From Pocillopora verrucosa (taxonomy: Eukaryota > Cnidaria > Anthozoa > Scleractinia > Pocilloporidae): a DNA stretch of 64,000 nt. The DNA lies in assembly GCF_036669915.1 (NCBI RefSeq), contig NC_089325.1, positions 9,961,231 to 10,025,230 on the forward strand, read 5' to 3'. Below the pieces are notes generated by a model, which was given only the letters and a program-made list of their open reading frames with translations, was not told where the DNA came from and did not search any database. Position numbers and translations under genes: made by a program. Shown here in pieces: positions 22,645 through 34,644 of this stretch (the stretch's first letter is position 1; every line of letters starts with the position of its first letter).

Positions 22645-23757
22645 ATGATTCTCGAGAACGCAACAAATTTGAGCGATTGCTCCACTGCATTGTCTGAGCC
22701 AAATGAAGATTCACAGATTACAGGGCTTGCAACTGGAAGGTTTTTCCTAGTATCCGCATATTACCTTACAGCTTTTCTCTCCCTGGTTGGAAATGCAGTC
22801 GTCATCAGGATATTTAGACGAATTGGGAGCAAGTCGCGAAGAAGAGTCCATCATCTTTTCATAATGAACTTGTCCCTAGCCGACTTGTTGTTTTCGATAG
22901 AAAATATCCCAATAATCTATACTCACTTGATACTGGACGGAGCATGGCAAATTCGTGGCCGTTCTGGAAATTATCTCTGCCAGCTTGATATGTTCTTCTC
23001 AGCGCTCTTAATTCTGACCTCGAATCTGACCATTTTAGCTACCGCCGTGGAGAAGTTTTTGGCGATATTTTTCCCATTGAAGGCATTAATTTCCACGAAA
23101 CGGGCATATTTTATAATCTTATCTACTTGGCTTGTCAGCGGTATTTATTGTGCACCATTATTTTCCTTTGCGTACCTTGAGAAAGACAATGAAGATCCCG
23201 ATGGAAAGGTAACATGTACTGCCTGCCTCAGCTGCGAAAAAGTTATCCGCTGGTTTATTTTTCAAACTGTGCTATTAGCAGCCGGATTTGTCGTCACACT
23301 GGCTCTTTATTCTGCCATTCTGTTAAAGATATGGCTTCGGAAAGTACCGGGGATTCAACTTTACGACGTTAAGGGAAAGAAACCAGCCAAGAAACATAAA
23401 GCTTTGAAGTTACTGGCGACTTTAGTTTTTGTATTTTATATTTCCTTTATTCCATTTTGGATTTATCAGCTTTCTCTTCACTTCAACTTCTACAAAAAAC
23501 TTGGTTCGTACTACAGCATAATTTCAGCTTTCTTAATGCTTTGTAATGGAGCAATAAATCCTGTGATCTACTATACATTTAACTCTGATATTCGCCGTGA
23601 ATTTAAAGTTTTATATACATGCAAATCGCCCAGTTCAGCGATCACACTGCAATCGTATAGCAACAGGAGGCAACTCAATGGAAAAAAGCAGTTTAGTACC
23701 GAAAGGAACGCGCCCTGTGTTAACAATGATACCCTATATGAAGACTCGCGCTTATAA
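22645..23757 (+). CDS. Class A (rhodopsin-like) GPCR 2, 370 aa, intronless
   Basis: I place the start at ATG 22645 (MILENATNLSDC); the frame extends four codons upstream but without an ATG. TM1 keeps Gly-Asn (SLVGNAVVI). TM2 has SLADLLF with D80. C112 and extracellular loop 2 supply the disulfide, and the loop holds three cysteines (C191, C194, C197). TM3 ends in EKF (136-138) instead of DRY, so the arginine is replaced by lysine. TM6 has a Phe-Ile-Pro motif, and TM7 NPVIY at 305-309. The C-terminal tail is long and basic-polar, with no tail palmitoylation pair. It is more distant from GPCRs 1 and 3 than they are from each other but shares the ENIPxxY stretch after TM2, so it probably belongs to the same expanded clade. 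Ligand unknown. Confidence 0.95.
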   Translation: MILENATNLSDCSTALSEPNEDSQITGLATGRFFLVSAYYLTAFLSLVGNAVVIRIFRRIGSKSRRRVHHLFIMNLSLADLLFSIENIPIIYTHLILDGAWQIRGRSGNYLCQLDMFFSALLILTSNLTILATAVEKFLAIFFPLKALISTKRAYFIILSTWLVSGIYCAPLFSFAYLEKDNEDPDGKVTCTACLSCEKVIRWFIFQTVLLAAGFVVTLALYSAILLKIWLRKVPGIQLYDVKGKKPAKKHKALKLLATLVFVFYISFIPFWIYQLSLHFNFYKKLGSYYSIISAFLMLCNGAINPVIYYTFNSDIRREFKVLYTCKSPSSAITLQSYSNRRQLNGKKQFSTERNAPCVNNDTLYEDSRL

Positions 23758-26439
23758 CAGCTAACGCTACGTTAATACAACATAATAGACGCAACATTAT
23801 TCTAGCTTTAAAGGTGCGAAACAAAGTGTACGGAAATTAATTGTTCCATGGCTATCTTGTCGTTAGTGACAAGCAAAAATGAAATGTTTGAAGTTATTTC
23901 CGATTCATTGGTCAGTAGAAAAACAGACATTTATAGTTGTCTTTAGTTTAACTCTATTAAAAATATTGTCCATAATAGTTTTTCGAAAATTAAAATTGAT
24001 TAAAGCGGAGACAGACCAACTAAAGTGTCAATTTTACGAATTTTGTAAGCTTGACTAAATCAATCGTCAGAATTACCCTAAAATTGCTTAAAACCAAGCT
24101 ACTGTCAAATGAGATAGGAAATGATCTAGCGTCTCACTTCAAGACTCTCCCGTGCCCCCTCCCTTGAGTAAAGCGGAGGCACCTGTAATAAAGCGCTTAT
24201 TCCTTGTATTTACGCTTATGGAGCTGCGCTCCTTTCGGTCAGCGCCAAGGATTGAAATGAGTTTAGTATGTGTTTTCCTTGGCCACATGACCACCTGAAA
24301 AAGTTGTAATTTGTTAAGTCATCTAAGTCTGATGTCTCCTGTTAATGGTTTTGCTCAGAACTAGCTTCAGGTTGTTGACATACCTGCCAACGTCATGTCC
24401 ATATACCACGAAAAAATGATTCATTATGTAAAAAGGATCATGATTATTAAAAATTTATTTTATTCAAGTATCTTCTGGGCTATTTTCCGGTAATTTTCAT
24501 CTTTATTATCAGTCAACTTTTATCATTGATCTTAGTGACGAAATCGATCACTTCAACAGAATATAAATCTTATTGGAAAGGACGGAAAGAAGTGATTCTA
24601 TAAAAGCTTCCGTGGGCGAGTCTGCAAGTCGTTATATTACATGATATCTGGGTTAAAAAAAGGGACTCTTTTGAGGGAATAAAGACGAATACTTCCATTT
24701 TTGATAGCTGATCCATCTTTCCTCCTATTTTTTAGCATCTGTCAGTGAAAGGCAATATTGCAGACAGTGTTTTTTCACTGGTCAGCTGACAAACCTAATT
24801 CGACCATTTAAAATAAAACTTTCGAGTAAATTAAACTTTTGAGCAAATACTTAGTTCGCGTTAAAATATACTGGTAATTTCTATTTACTGTTTTGTTTTA
24901 AAAATTTGAGTTCAGTAATAAATCATTATGGGTATTTAGATGCAATCTTGCATGGATTTTCACCTTAAATGATTGTGCTTGCGCTCAAAGGCAGAATTGT
25001 TCCTGTTTCGTGCTTTATTACATTTTCACGAGCAAGGGCATATATAATAGCGCTTCTCTCTACTGATCTTCTTTTTCTGCGTAATTGATGCAATCTTACG
25101 TGGAGTTTCACCTTAACTGATGTGTGCGTGTTCAACAGGGCAAAATGATTGTTCCGCGAGTGCAAAGGTTTATCTGACAGGACTCTCTCCAAATACTGTT
25201 CCACAAGACATTATAACGAACGCAAAAGGTGGAGAATTTGGTGAAGATAAAAATAAAAAGCACTTGTAGATAACATCTTGGATCACCATAGATAAATACT
25301 CGTCGTGATATTGTGTCTCGTGTCTTGCTAGAAATGCTTGCTAAAAATAACCTTCCAAAAACATTTTCGGCGACAGAATTCTGCTCTGAACAGCAGCTGA
25401 TTTTTTATTTAATGTCGCAGTTTCCGCTAAGTCCTCTTTTCTATCAACTTTCATTGTCTAGTGCATGGACACTGTCGTCATCATTTTTTTATGGTTTGTT
25501 TTTCAATTCTAGGATTCTGCATGCAGCTATTATGCCCTCAAGAGTAAATGATTATCTTATATTGTGTACGCACGTACCGTTGTTAGCCCGTCCAACGTCC
25601 GTTTTGTTTGATGCAAGCTGCAGTCCACACCATTATCACAAAGACTTTTCAATTCGTTCTACGATTTTTCGGTTTTATTTGTCTATCTATGCCTTTGCTC
25701 CAACTGTCTAGATCCTCTTTTGAAGTTAACTTGAACGTGAATCCCAGCGATACCGCCGAAAGTCATTCTAAAAGTATCACAACATGTTTTATTGAAATAT
25801 TCTGTCAACTTCCTGTGACCTAAAATATATTATACAACAATATTACTTCTCGGTTTTGTAACTTGGCTCATAATAGCGCCAACATTATGATAAAACAAAT
25901 ATAAAAAATAATTAACCGCGAAAGTACGTCACACGTGGGAACTCAACAAACGGAAAAGCTTGTAATGGATCACGTCCTTGAGTCAAAAGCTTTCAATCCC
26001 TTAAAACTTCCCAATCCCAATTGCCTATCGTTTTCAGTGATAAGATACGCTTCATGCGGTGAATTTGCTATATTCGTCCTGAAAATGGCCGGGTAAAGAT
26101 TCTTCCTGTTCAGCTTGCTGTAATTGTCTTTTCTGACAGATTCTTAATAAACTGAACTCCAAACAAAAGGAAATCTTACTTTAGAGCGACTACCACTTCG
26201 GTTCAAAATTCCTTTTTACTTAAAAACAATGGCTGTCTTTGTCCTCGTGCTATAGAACTTATGGAAATGAAGTGAAAATGCAGGAGTGACTTTTCGGTTA
26301 TGTAAATCAATATTTAGACAGCCGCAGGCGCCCTCAAAAAGGGTTTGTATGCGCTTGCACGTTTCACTCCTAACCAAATCTCATTTCATGACCTAGTTTC
26401 GACGGGAAAACTAAAGCGTTTAACAAATATTTCTTGGAA
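23758..26439. other. Intergenic DNA between GPCR 2 and GPCR 3
   Basis: No gene is supported. A frame of 132 codons at 25313 (+) starts with GTG, is low in complexity and shows no domain. A two-copy repeat lies at 24938-25165. Otherwise AT-rich. Confidence 0.45.
24938..25165. repeat. Two-copy imperfect tandem repeat, offset about 147 bp
   Basis: GATGCAATCTTGCATGGATT, then TTCACCTTAAATGAT, at about 24940 recurs at about 25087 as GATGCAATCTTACGTGGAGT, then TTCACCTTAACTGAT. Both are followed by a diverged GATTGTTCC-like block. The copies are imperfect, so this is an old duplication. Confidence 0.6.
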
Positions 26440-27393
26440 ATGGAAAACGCTAGTGATTCATCGCCTGTTCATGAAAGAAAAACCGAAGCAATAGCGAAAG
26501 CCACACTTTGCATGTCTGTTCTTGCGGTATCTCTCCTTGAAAACGTTATGGTTGTGCTCGTTCTGAAAAAGAATTTCAGACGAAGTCCCATGAGGAATGC
26601 CAACAGCTTATTCATTGCAAATATTTCTGTGGCGGATATTTTCTTTGCTATTCAAAATATCCCGCATGCGTACAATAATCTAGTGCTGAACGGCCACTGG
26701 ATTCTACAGGGAAACTTTGGAACAGTTCTTTGTAAGATAGACATGTTCCTTTCTGTCATTACCATGGTAACTGCAAACCTGACAATTCTGGCTATCGCAA
26801 TTTATCGTCTTTGTGTGGTGTTCTTTCCTCTACGAAAAATTATCACGCGGAAGACCTGCTTCTTTATTATTTTTCTGACATGGCTGGTACCAGCTCTGTT
26901 TGCTTTGCCGATATTTTATTTCGCAAAATTCATCAGCAACGAGGGCATCACAATCTGTAGTCTCAAGGATCAAGTCAGAAAAATTTTCTATGCAGGTTTC
27001 GCCGTAATTCTCTTCATGACGCTTCTTGCTATGCTCGTTTTGTACGCAGCCATCGGATTCAAGCTTTGGCGTCGAAACTTCCCCAACAACATTAGTGAAA
27101 GAGCTCGTGCATTGAGAGAGAAGCGAAATCGTGAGATTTTCAAGATGTTAATAACTCTAATAGTCGCATTTTATGCCTGTTCCTTGCCGATTCTAACCCT
27201 TCAATTGTCTTTCGCGCTTGACTTCTATGTGGTTTACAGTGAAACTCGACATTTCCGTTTCATTGCTCTTCTAATGCTGTTCTTAAATGGTGTCATTAAT
27301 CCGATAATCTATATAGTTTTCAACAGGAGTTTTCGCAGTTGTGTTAAGGAAGTTTTGTCTAAGCGCTATTGTTGTCAACCTGTGTTTGCTTGA
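26440..27393 (+). CDS. Class A (rhodopsin-like) GPCR 3, 317 aa, intronless
   Basis: The start is taken as ATG 26440 (MENASDSSPVHE); the open frame begins two codons earlier at a non-ATG codon. Seven membrane segments; D66 in SVAD, C98 and C173 for the disulfide, W148 in TM4, CSLP in TM6, NPIIY at 287-291. The TM3 ionic-lock motif reads IYR: Asp is replaced by Tyr while Arg is kept, a change often linked to altered basal activity. The C-tail is short and ends in a cysteine cluster (KRYCCQPVFA), a likely palmitoylation site. AATAAA occurs at about 27593 and again near 27654. This gene is the source of the truncated copies at 38010-38206 and 51885-52081. Confidence 0.95.
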   Translation: MENASDSSPVHERKTEAIAKATLCMSVLAVSLLENVMVVLVLKKNFRRSPMRNANSLFIANISVADIFFAIQNIPHAYNNLVLNGHWILQGNFGTVLCKIDMFLSVITMVTANLTILAIAIYRLCVVFFPLRKIITRKTCFFIIFLTWLVPALFALPIFYFAKFISNEGITICSLKDQVRKIFYAGFAVILFMTLLAMLVLYAAIGFKLWRRNFPNNISERARALREKRNREIFKMLITLIVAFYACSLPILTLQLSFALDFYVVYSETRHFRFIALLMLFLNGVINPIIYIVFNRSFRSCVKEVLSKRYCCQPVFA

Positions 27394-28806
27394 CTTTAAT
27401 TACATAGTGGAGACCAGTTCAAATGTAAAATTGGTTTCAGCGGACTGTCCAATGTCTTTAGTTAGTGAGAATATGCTAAGTCTTGTCACTCCAACTGGTG
27501 GCTGCTACAAAGGACGCTAAAGAATCCTTTACTTAGGTTTAGAAAATTTGATGTATTGCTAAAGAAGTCTTTTCCTAGAATTTTCTCTTAAATAAAGAGC
27601 TTTTTTATGAATAGATAAATGCGTCTGTTCTGTAATAGATCTCAGATGTCTTCAATAAATAAATAATGACCTGAATAAGAATAAAGGGGCAACTGTTTTA
27701 AATAGAAAGCATCATCTATGCGTGCGACCTCCTATAGATAATAACAGAGCACCAATCACAATGCTTGTATAATTTAGGTTATCATGTAAAAAAAAAAAAC
27801 TTCGTTCTGATCCCTTGTAACCCTATTCAAAAGCTAACATCCCAGTCTTATCAGCCAAGAGGTCTGTTCAACAAAGAGCCAAGGACGAACTGGGAATTTG
27901 CTGATGTAGATGACCCGACAGGACACTTCCAGGGAAATTGCCGACGCAGACCAATGATGATGATTGTTTTTCTACCTCATAAAGAGGCAGCGAAGCGCTT
28001 TGACCCATGATAATAAAGAAAGAGGGGCAAAAATAACGACACTGATTTCCCAATCGATATGTGAGAGGGCTTTGCGAATTTTACCCACATCAAAACATTA
28101 AAACAAGAGTAGTAAGAAAAAAACAAACAATAAAAACAAAGCAAATTAAAATTGTAACACGTCTTAGCAACAGATATCCAGACACCCTTCCTCCTTATCA
28201 TAAGGGCTATGTTATTTTTTTTTTCTGACACAGACCGGAGTTAAATATTTTTCTTTTTTCTGCATCATTTTTCGGAAAGTTATAGGTATTCAATGTTGCC
28301 TTTAAAGACGATTAAGCCCAACGTTTATCCATGTTAACAATAACAGCTGTGTTTAACTAAGAGGTTTAGCCTTAAAAATGAAATAATTGGGTTATTAACT
28401 ACTTTCAGATTCTGCCAACGTGGCTGACTTCCCTTCCGTGAAGTTTAAAATATTTTAGTGGCGTTTCTCATCAGTCCGATTCCTTGCTGCTATCAATTTT
28501 ATGCGTTCATTATTTTGCAAAAATGGATGACGCATAATCTGAAACATATCAGTCTACTTTCGTGAAATTGGTAATCGATATATAGTTAATTCATTTCTTG
28601 CCATTGATTGAGTTTACTTTATTCCCCTAAATTGAAGGATCGACGGAAAAATCGCACCTGTGACCAAATCAGGCAAAGACAGCTGCGTAAACAATCCCAC
28701 AATCCTATAGTTCCTCTAACATCGCTTCCCGACTGCCTTTTTCCTGAAGCGTTAATTTGCTTGAGCATCTCACCGCAATCGTATCACTTAGAGACGTCTC
28801 TACGCC
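27394..28806. other. GPCR 3 3' flank and HYR copy 1 promoter region
   Basis: Relative to the flanks of the two GPCR fragments, about 900 bp (roughly 27483-28388) is present here and absent there, between CTAAGTCT and GGGTTATTAACTAC. I could not tell whether this is an insertion here or a deletion there. From about 28389 onward the sequence matches the upstream regions of HYR copies 2 and 4, so conserved promoter and 5' UTR sequence is probably included. Confidence 0.5.
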
Positions 28807-31238
28807 ATGATTTTCCAGTATTTCATTTTGAATGCTATTCTCGCTTCACTTACGATAGCATCAGTGGGTAAGAGATCTCCATCTCGTCATCTTGAATAAA
28901 GAAGATGGGAGAAGCGCATTACAACTTATTATACAAAAAGTTGTTTTTCAAGAATATTTATGTAGTTGTTGAACCTTATGAAGACGTTAATTTAAGACGT
29001 TTTGAGTTGTTCTAGAACTGTCGATGAGGGGCTAAAACTATCATATGAAATGCTGACTCCCACTCATCGCTAATTACAAACGTTATATTTTGTTCATATC
29101 ATCGTTTCAGACCATCAAGCGCCGGTTTTTACGTATTGCCCAAAGTGCATCACAATGAAAGAAATCACAGAGCACGAGATCCACGTTGACTGGTCTAGAC
29201 CTAAAGCAACTGACGATTCTGGTGAGGAGCCCGAAATAATATGCAGCAGGCCAAGTGGAGACTTATTCCCTGTTCCCAGTACAACTGAAGTTGTTTGTAC
29301 GGCGAGAGATTCCGCTGGTAATAGAGCCACTTGCAGCTTCAGGATCACTCTAAAACGTAAGCTGAAGCTCTTGCATTTTAATAAACAATTTCTCAAGATG
29401 ATCTTATCAAGTAAAAGAAAAGGTTAGAATTTGGAAGTAACAGTTGATTGCGTGCTTTCGTTGTCCAGGTGAATATATTCCCGATATGGCTGTTCTCGGT
29501 AACAATACCTGACAACGAGAAGCTTAGCTGAAGTCTAATGTAACCCTTGACTCTAATGATGGTTTCTGCTAACGATGTCATAACATCAATCACCGTTGCC
29601 AACAGCAGTCCTTTTTAGGTTTACTCGAACCCAGGCCATTAGAATTCATGATCAACAGATTCAGTAACTGAAATATATAAGAGAGAAAAAACCGCTTTTG
29701 TGCAGCATTATGCTGTCTGTTATCGAAGTATGAGTTATACCTTGACTAACCGAAAATCTAAAAAAATTCGACATCTTTACTATATTTTACATCTATCAAT
29801 TATCTCTGCAATTCGAAAATAGAAGGTAAAGAAAATATGAAATTTTCTACTTACTGGACAGGCAGGGCGGCATTTTAAAGGTCGGCGTCTTCTTTGCAAC
29901 AATGATTTTAAAGTTTTTCTATCTTTTTTTTGTCAACAGGAAAGGAGTGCCCCATTTTCGATCCTCCTCAAAACGGGGCTCTGGCGTGCAACAAGATTGG
30001 TGTAGAATATTTTTGCGCTGCGATGTGTCAAAATGACTTCGACTTCACTTTCAACCCCCCCGTACTGTACTTCTGTTCAAGTGGCCAATGGAATTTTTTT
30101 GGAATCCCCGGCTTACCGTACAACACACAACTTCCATGGCCTAATTGTTCAAGTAAGTTTGTTGCCAAAGGACTGACCTGACGTTTCCGGGGTATTTAAA
30201 AACCCTTTAAATTGATAAACGTGGAAGTACGAACAAGTAAAGGTTATCAGCTGAGAAGGGGGAGATTCATATCATAAAGAGCTGTACGCGGGTACGAAAC
30301 CAAAAAAGTGCAAAATCTTTGATAGTGTCAAGAAGCCCAGAGAATGAGTAATATTTTTGCAAAAAAAGAGGGTATTGCAATTACTAATTCAAGTCATATA
30401 TTCACAACAAAACCCCCTGTCTATATTTCCGCTGTAAATATGAAATATCTTAGGGACAAATTTTACTCAAGGGATATAAAAAACGAGTCGAATATGAATC
30501 ATGTTCTATAAAGTAGACGTTAAAGTCTTGGATCCTAGACTGGAGAAACTGCTACACATTTTGGTTGTGCACCCGTCCTCCAAGAATCGGCTGTAAACAA
30601 CACTAAGGCTCACTTGTTTGATGTATCAACAATTTTCAGGGATTGTCAATTCATTAAGAAACACTGAAAAAACATATTCATATCTCAAAAAAAGTATTCC
30701 ACATTGTTTGATTGCCAATTTTCCCTTGTTCATTCTCACAAAAGTTAATAAACCATAACGACATGCAAAGAATTTTCTTAATCATTGCTATGTTTACAAA
30801 CAGTATTAAAATACCATGACTGTTGAAGCACCTCTCCTAAATAAGTCAAAGCAGTTTCTATCAGATGCCTGATGACAAAAAGCATACACAAAATATATGT
30901 ATTGCTTTGTTTGCTTCTCTACAAAATAACAAGGTATCCCTTCATTCTGAAAGTTAATATACTACCAATGTTTTCGGAAATGATAATAGCTACAGAGTCA
31001 ATTTCACTTCAATTTCTTTCCTCCTTGTTTATTTGCAGGGACAGCAAATCCATCCATATTGAAGTTATATAATCTCCCTGGTTATTTCTTTGATGGTGAC
31101 ATCAACGATCCCAATGTCCTGCAAAGCGTTAAAGTAAATTTCATGACTTTGGCAACCTCACACTTCATCCCTCCGTTTTTTTGTAAAGAGAAACCGGACG
31201 AGTGCAACGTTAAAACAGTTGAGGTGTATCATAAATAG
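28807..31238 (+). CDS. HYR-sushi secreted protein, copy 1, 239 aa
   Basis: Coding exons 28807-28867, 29111-29356, 29940-30152 and 31039-31238 (720 nt), all GT..AG with phase-1 introns, the arrangement typical of shuffled extracellular modules. Exon 1: signal peptide, MIFQYFILNAILASLTIASV. Exon 2: HYR domain with the hallmarks YCPKC, ATDDSG, a short PSGDLFPVPSTTEVVCTA stretch and DSAGNRATCSF. Exon 3: a six-cysteine sushi/CCP-like module (ECPIFDPPQNGALAC ... FCSSGQW ... WPNC). Exon 4: a C-terminal module (GYFFDGDINDPNVLQSVKVN, then FCKEKPDECNV) ending VYHK. A 3' UTR intron is likely (donor about 31495, acceptor about 31653), followed by AATAAA at 31706. HYR-sushi proteins act in adhesion and complement-like recognition; the exact role here is not known. 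Confidence 0.85.
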
Positions 31239-32633
31239 GGCCGCTCAAAGTAAGAAAAATAACATGCACATATATGTTACAACCCCTTTAAGGAGAAGTA
31301 TGTAGTAATCTGAATGGTTACGTTACGCTAAATATGTTCCGTGATAAAAAGTGAGGGAAGGAGTGGCCTTAGAGTGTGCAGTTGTAAACTAAAGAAAATA
31401 AAAACATTAAACTGTCTTGTTGTTGACTGTTTTGAACGACTGTTAGATTTAAACTATAACAGTTACCTTATTCGTTTTTCGATTTCTATGCGAGGTAAGT
31501 GATGTCAAACAATTGTTAGCCAAACATTTCAGCTCAAAATTCCGCGACGAAAGAGATTTAAGATGAAATGACGGATAAATTGGAAAAAGACGTTTGGGAG
31601 AACTAACCAAAATAAAATTGAAAATAATCTCTGATTTTACTTTCTATTTACAGGCTCACAAGAAAACTTGGGTAATTTCAAGAACACGACCTCATGTTCA
31701 TGTTCAATAAAGATAAAACTTATGTCAAATGGAGAATCTGTACTTTATTTACATATATGATATCAGTCGTCCAGTCTAAAAGAGAGCGGATTGATGACGA
31801 GAGTGACTAAGTCGCTATGGGTTTTAGCATTTCTTTTGATTGGTTAAGAATGACGCAAGTTTCCTGGACTAATTACAGAGGGAAGTTGAGCAGAAGCAAT
31901 GTTATCGTGAATTACTATCGACGTTCACTATAAATTACTCTGTCGTTATTAACCCCTGAGTGACCAAGACAGAATTCTCCTTTCAAAATTGAGGAAATAA
32001 TGATTAAGCAGACGAGTCATGCATGAGAAGAGGAATAAATATCAATTAGGGAATCACTCCTTGATCCAATATTAAAGTTTTCGAACTAACAATGAAAGAA
32101 TTGTATGAAAAACAGCAAGGAGAATTACTAATTAGATCTTGGGAGTAAATGGGTCCACCAAATTTTCCTTACAGTTAGAATAACTGAAGTCACAAAGGAC
32201 GGAAATATTGAAATTCCTTGAAAAAAGGTCGTTACATGAGAAATCTTTTTTCAAAATGAAGAATCATACATATGAAATGTAAATAATATTATCATCAGAT
32301 GGTTTAGTCAAACACAAGCGATCGGCTGAGAAAATAACGTCAAAGCCGAGAAGTTAATTTGATTTATGAATCAATCATTAGTACTTATAAACAGGGCTGC
32401 AAAAATTTGGGATTGAATGCTCCAAAAAAAATTTCACAGACTTACGTACAAATTTTGAACATTAAACTTATCTATCAAACTATCAGCCTGTGCCAAAAGG
32501 GTAAATAGTCCTCTCATACAAAAACCATCGTAACATCTAAAGGGATTTCTGACCAAACGATATGGGCCTGAAAATATTTTTCGCGGCATATTTGTAGCCT
32601 CAAAATTTACTTCTGGGCGATTTATTATCTTAA
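31239..32633. other. 3' UTR and duplicated downstream flank of HYR copy 1
   Basis: Holds the spliced 3' UTR exon with AATAAA at 31706-31711. About 900 bp of non-coding sequence follows that is repeated after each HYR copy (41020-42415, 47135-48525, 54911-56300). No open frame is conserved between copies. Confidence 0.6.
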
Positions 32634-34644
32634 GGCGGGGGTAAACCTGAAAAAATGCCCATTTTTCACTCATTTTTCACAGCTAGGACTTAATTCAAAA
32701 CTTAGGCAAACTATATATCCCTGGAAAGCTTATGACTTGAAGATCATGAAAAAAAATATTTCAGACTCAACATGTCAATTGTAATAGGATACCACTCATT
32801 TAATTGAGCCACCTGCTGGGTTCTACCAGGGGTTACTTCAGAAAAGATAACTCCTTCTGGAATTAATGAAAAATAACGTTTTTAGTATCAATTCAAAGAA
32901 GACATGTTGCTTATTGTTATAAGCAGAGGGATTTCTAATATGTTGAAAACATTTTAAATGATGATCAATTAAATTTGACATGGAAAATCAGAGGGGTGTT
33001 TCACTTCATAACTTTAAGTACATACATCATATGGAAAATTGCTCTGCTTATAACACAAAACTTATCAAAAGGAACAAATGCTGAAAATTTCAGATCAATT
33101 GGATAAATTGTTGTCAAGATATCCTTTCTGGAAGACAAAATTATTGCGTAATGAGAAAATGGCCTTTAAACTTACAGATAGCAATCAAACTTAATTTTTT
33201 ACAATATGTAACCACTATAGTGGCCCAAGTGTCCATATTTTGTCCACAGGAGTATCTAAAAGTAATTTAAAAACATCCTGGTTCATAAGTAACTCCTTCA
33301 GCTTCTCGAAGGGCTTCCTCTCGACGAGTCCTCAGAAGTCGCTCCCCTTTACGCCGTCTCTTTTCCTTCTGCATAACCTGCAAATCGGACTTAGCCTATC
33401 TTTTACTGTCTTTTGCATGTGTTGCCACTCTTGTACAAACACCACCAGGGATACAAAGCCTCTCCATGATTTTTAGCCTACTAAAAGACTCGGCGGTTAA
33501 TGTCATATGATTTCCCTAACTGGGTCACACCACTGGATGGTGGAAGTGGACTGGATTCCTCACAGGAACTACACTGAAGGGAAAACTGTAACCCCCACTC
33601 TTGCACTTTTATCTTCCTCAAGAGTTAAGGTGCCTAAAGACAAATCAAGTGAAAATTGTTAGATAAATCGGGCAATTTTGTTATAAGCAAAGTAAAGACC
33701 TCAAGTCAGAAATACACATTCTGTGATTTTTCCCCATAATTTTTTGTTTACAGTGTATATGCACAATACCTAAAAATCTTTCTCTTACCCAATCCAAGAT
33801 TTAATAGATAAATCAGTGTATTTAGCAGGGAAAAACTGGAACTATGGGTCGATATGATATGGGAAATAAGTCATAATCGAGAACAGAGAAAGACAGAGAT
33901 TTAAAAAAATTTCTCACCTTTCTCACACACGTGTGCCTTTGAGACGGCCGTGGATAAATTTTTCTCATTTATTAATCTAAATCCCTCGCTTTCCTCGGTA
34001 TTGAAGGTATACTCTTCATCAGAGCTGTCTAAAAGAAGCGGCATATTTCATTTTCTTTCTGGAGGAACCAACGGTTTCTTTAGAGTCCGAGTCAGAGAGC
34101 TGATTTTCATCCAGCGAAGTGCTCGGAGTTGAGGCGGCGATTTCGTCAACATCGGGAGCTGTTTCTTCAGACTCTTGTTTTGTTTTCGCCTTCCAGAAAA
34201 ACTTCTCTTTCTTTTCTTCCTGTAGACAGATCTACTTTTCTTTCCGACCATTTTCGATATAACTTTTCCTTTGATTGCTCCGAGTACATCGAGTGTCACA
34301 TTCGACAAAAACTGCCTCTAAATCTATCCCATAATGGGTTTGACCCTAGAAAACCCTTCAGATAAGACTACATAAAGTATCTCTCGTTAAATCCTGCCCG
34401 TTTGGGAGCTTGGTTGCCAGAATAACACATCATAAACAACTGAAAAATCAAAAAATGCTCTTCTCGTTGCCATGGTAACCACACCATTAACCAGAGCGGG
34501 AATTTTGAAATCGCTCAAAAAGGCAAAAATAGTGAAAATAAATAGAAAATTATTTTTCCACAGCGAAGTTGAATACCCAAAGCTGCAAATTCCGAGGAAA
34601 ACAAAAAACTCAGTTTTTGAGCAAATTTCAGGTTTACCCCCGCC
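32634..34644. mobile_element. TTAA-flanked DNA transposon, Kolobok-like, 2011 bp
   Basis: Both ends carry the 19-bp terminal inverted repeat GGCGGGGGTAAACCTGAAA, and the element is bordered by TTAA at 32630-32633 and 34645-34648. Paralogous positions in units 2 and 3 hold a single TTAA (42412-42415, 48522-48525) with no insert, which fixes the borders. TTAA duplication with GG..CC ends fits Kolobok (purine start, pyrimidine end); piggyBac also uses TTAA but usually starts with C. No intact transposase is present. On the minus strand at about 34260-34020 a frame reads a very basic start (KKSRSVYRKKRKRSFSGRR), then shifts by one base into an acidic serine-rich stretch (QESEETAPDVDE), so the element looks like a decayed or internally deleted autonomous copy. 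Confidence 0.85.

Noticed and set aside
25313-25711. 132-codon open frame between GPCR 2 and GPCR 3
   Set aside because: No ATG at its start, no domain, phenylalanine/serine-rich composition as expected of AT-rich non-coding DNA, and no duplicate to support it.
28608-28871. Open frame MSLLYSPKLK.. upstream of each HYR copy (also 38502 and 52392)
   Set aside because: Starts at a non-ATG codon and runs through the HYR signal-peptide exon in another frame; its conservation is that of the recent duplication. It is promoter or 5' UTR sequence.
29115-29396. Minus-strand frame opposite HYR exon 2 (repeated in each copy)
   Set aside because: Antisense shadow of a well-supported exon with intact splice sites and domain motifs.
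30872-31072. MTKSIHKIYV.. frame repeated in all four HYR genes
   Set aside because: Lies in intron 3 and crosses the acceptor of exon 4 out of frame; repeated only because the intron is duplicated.
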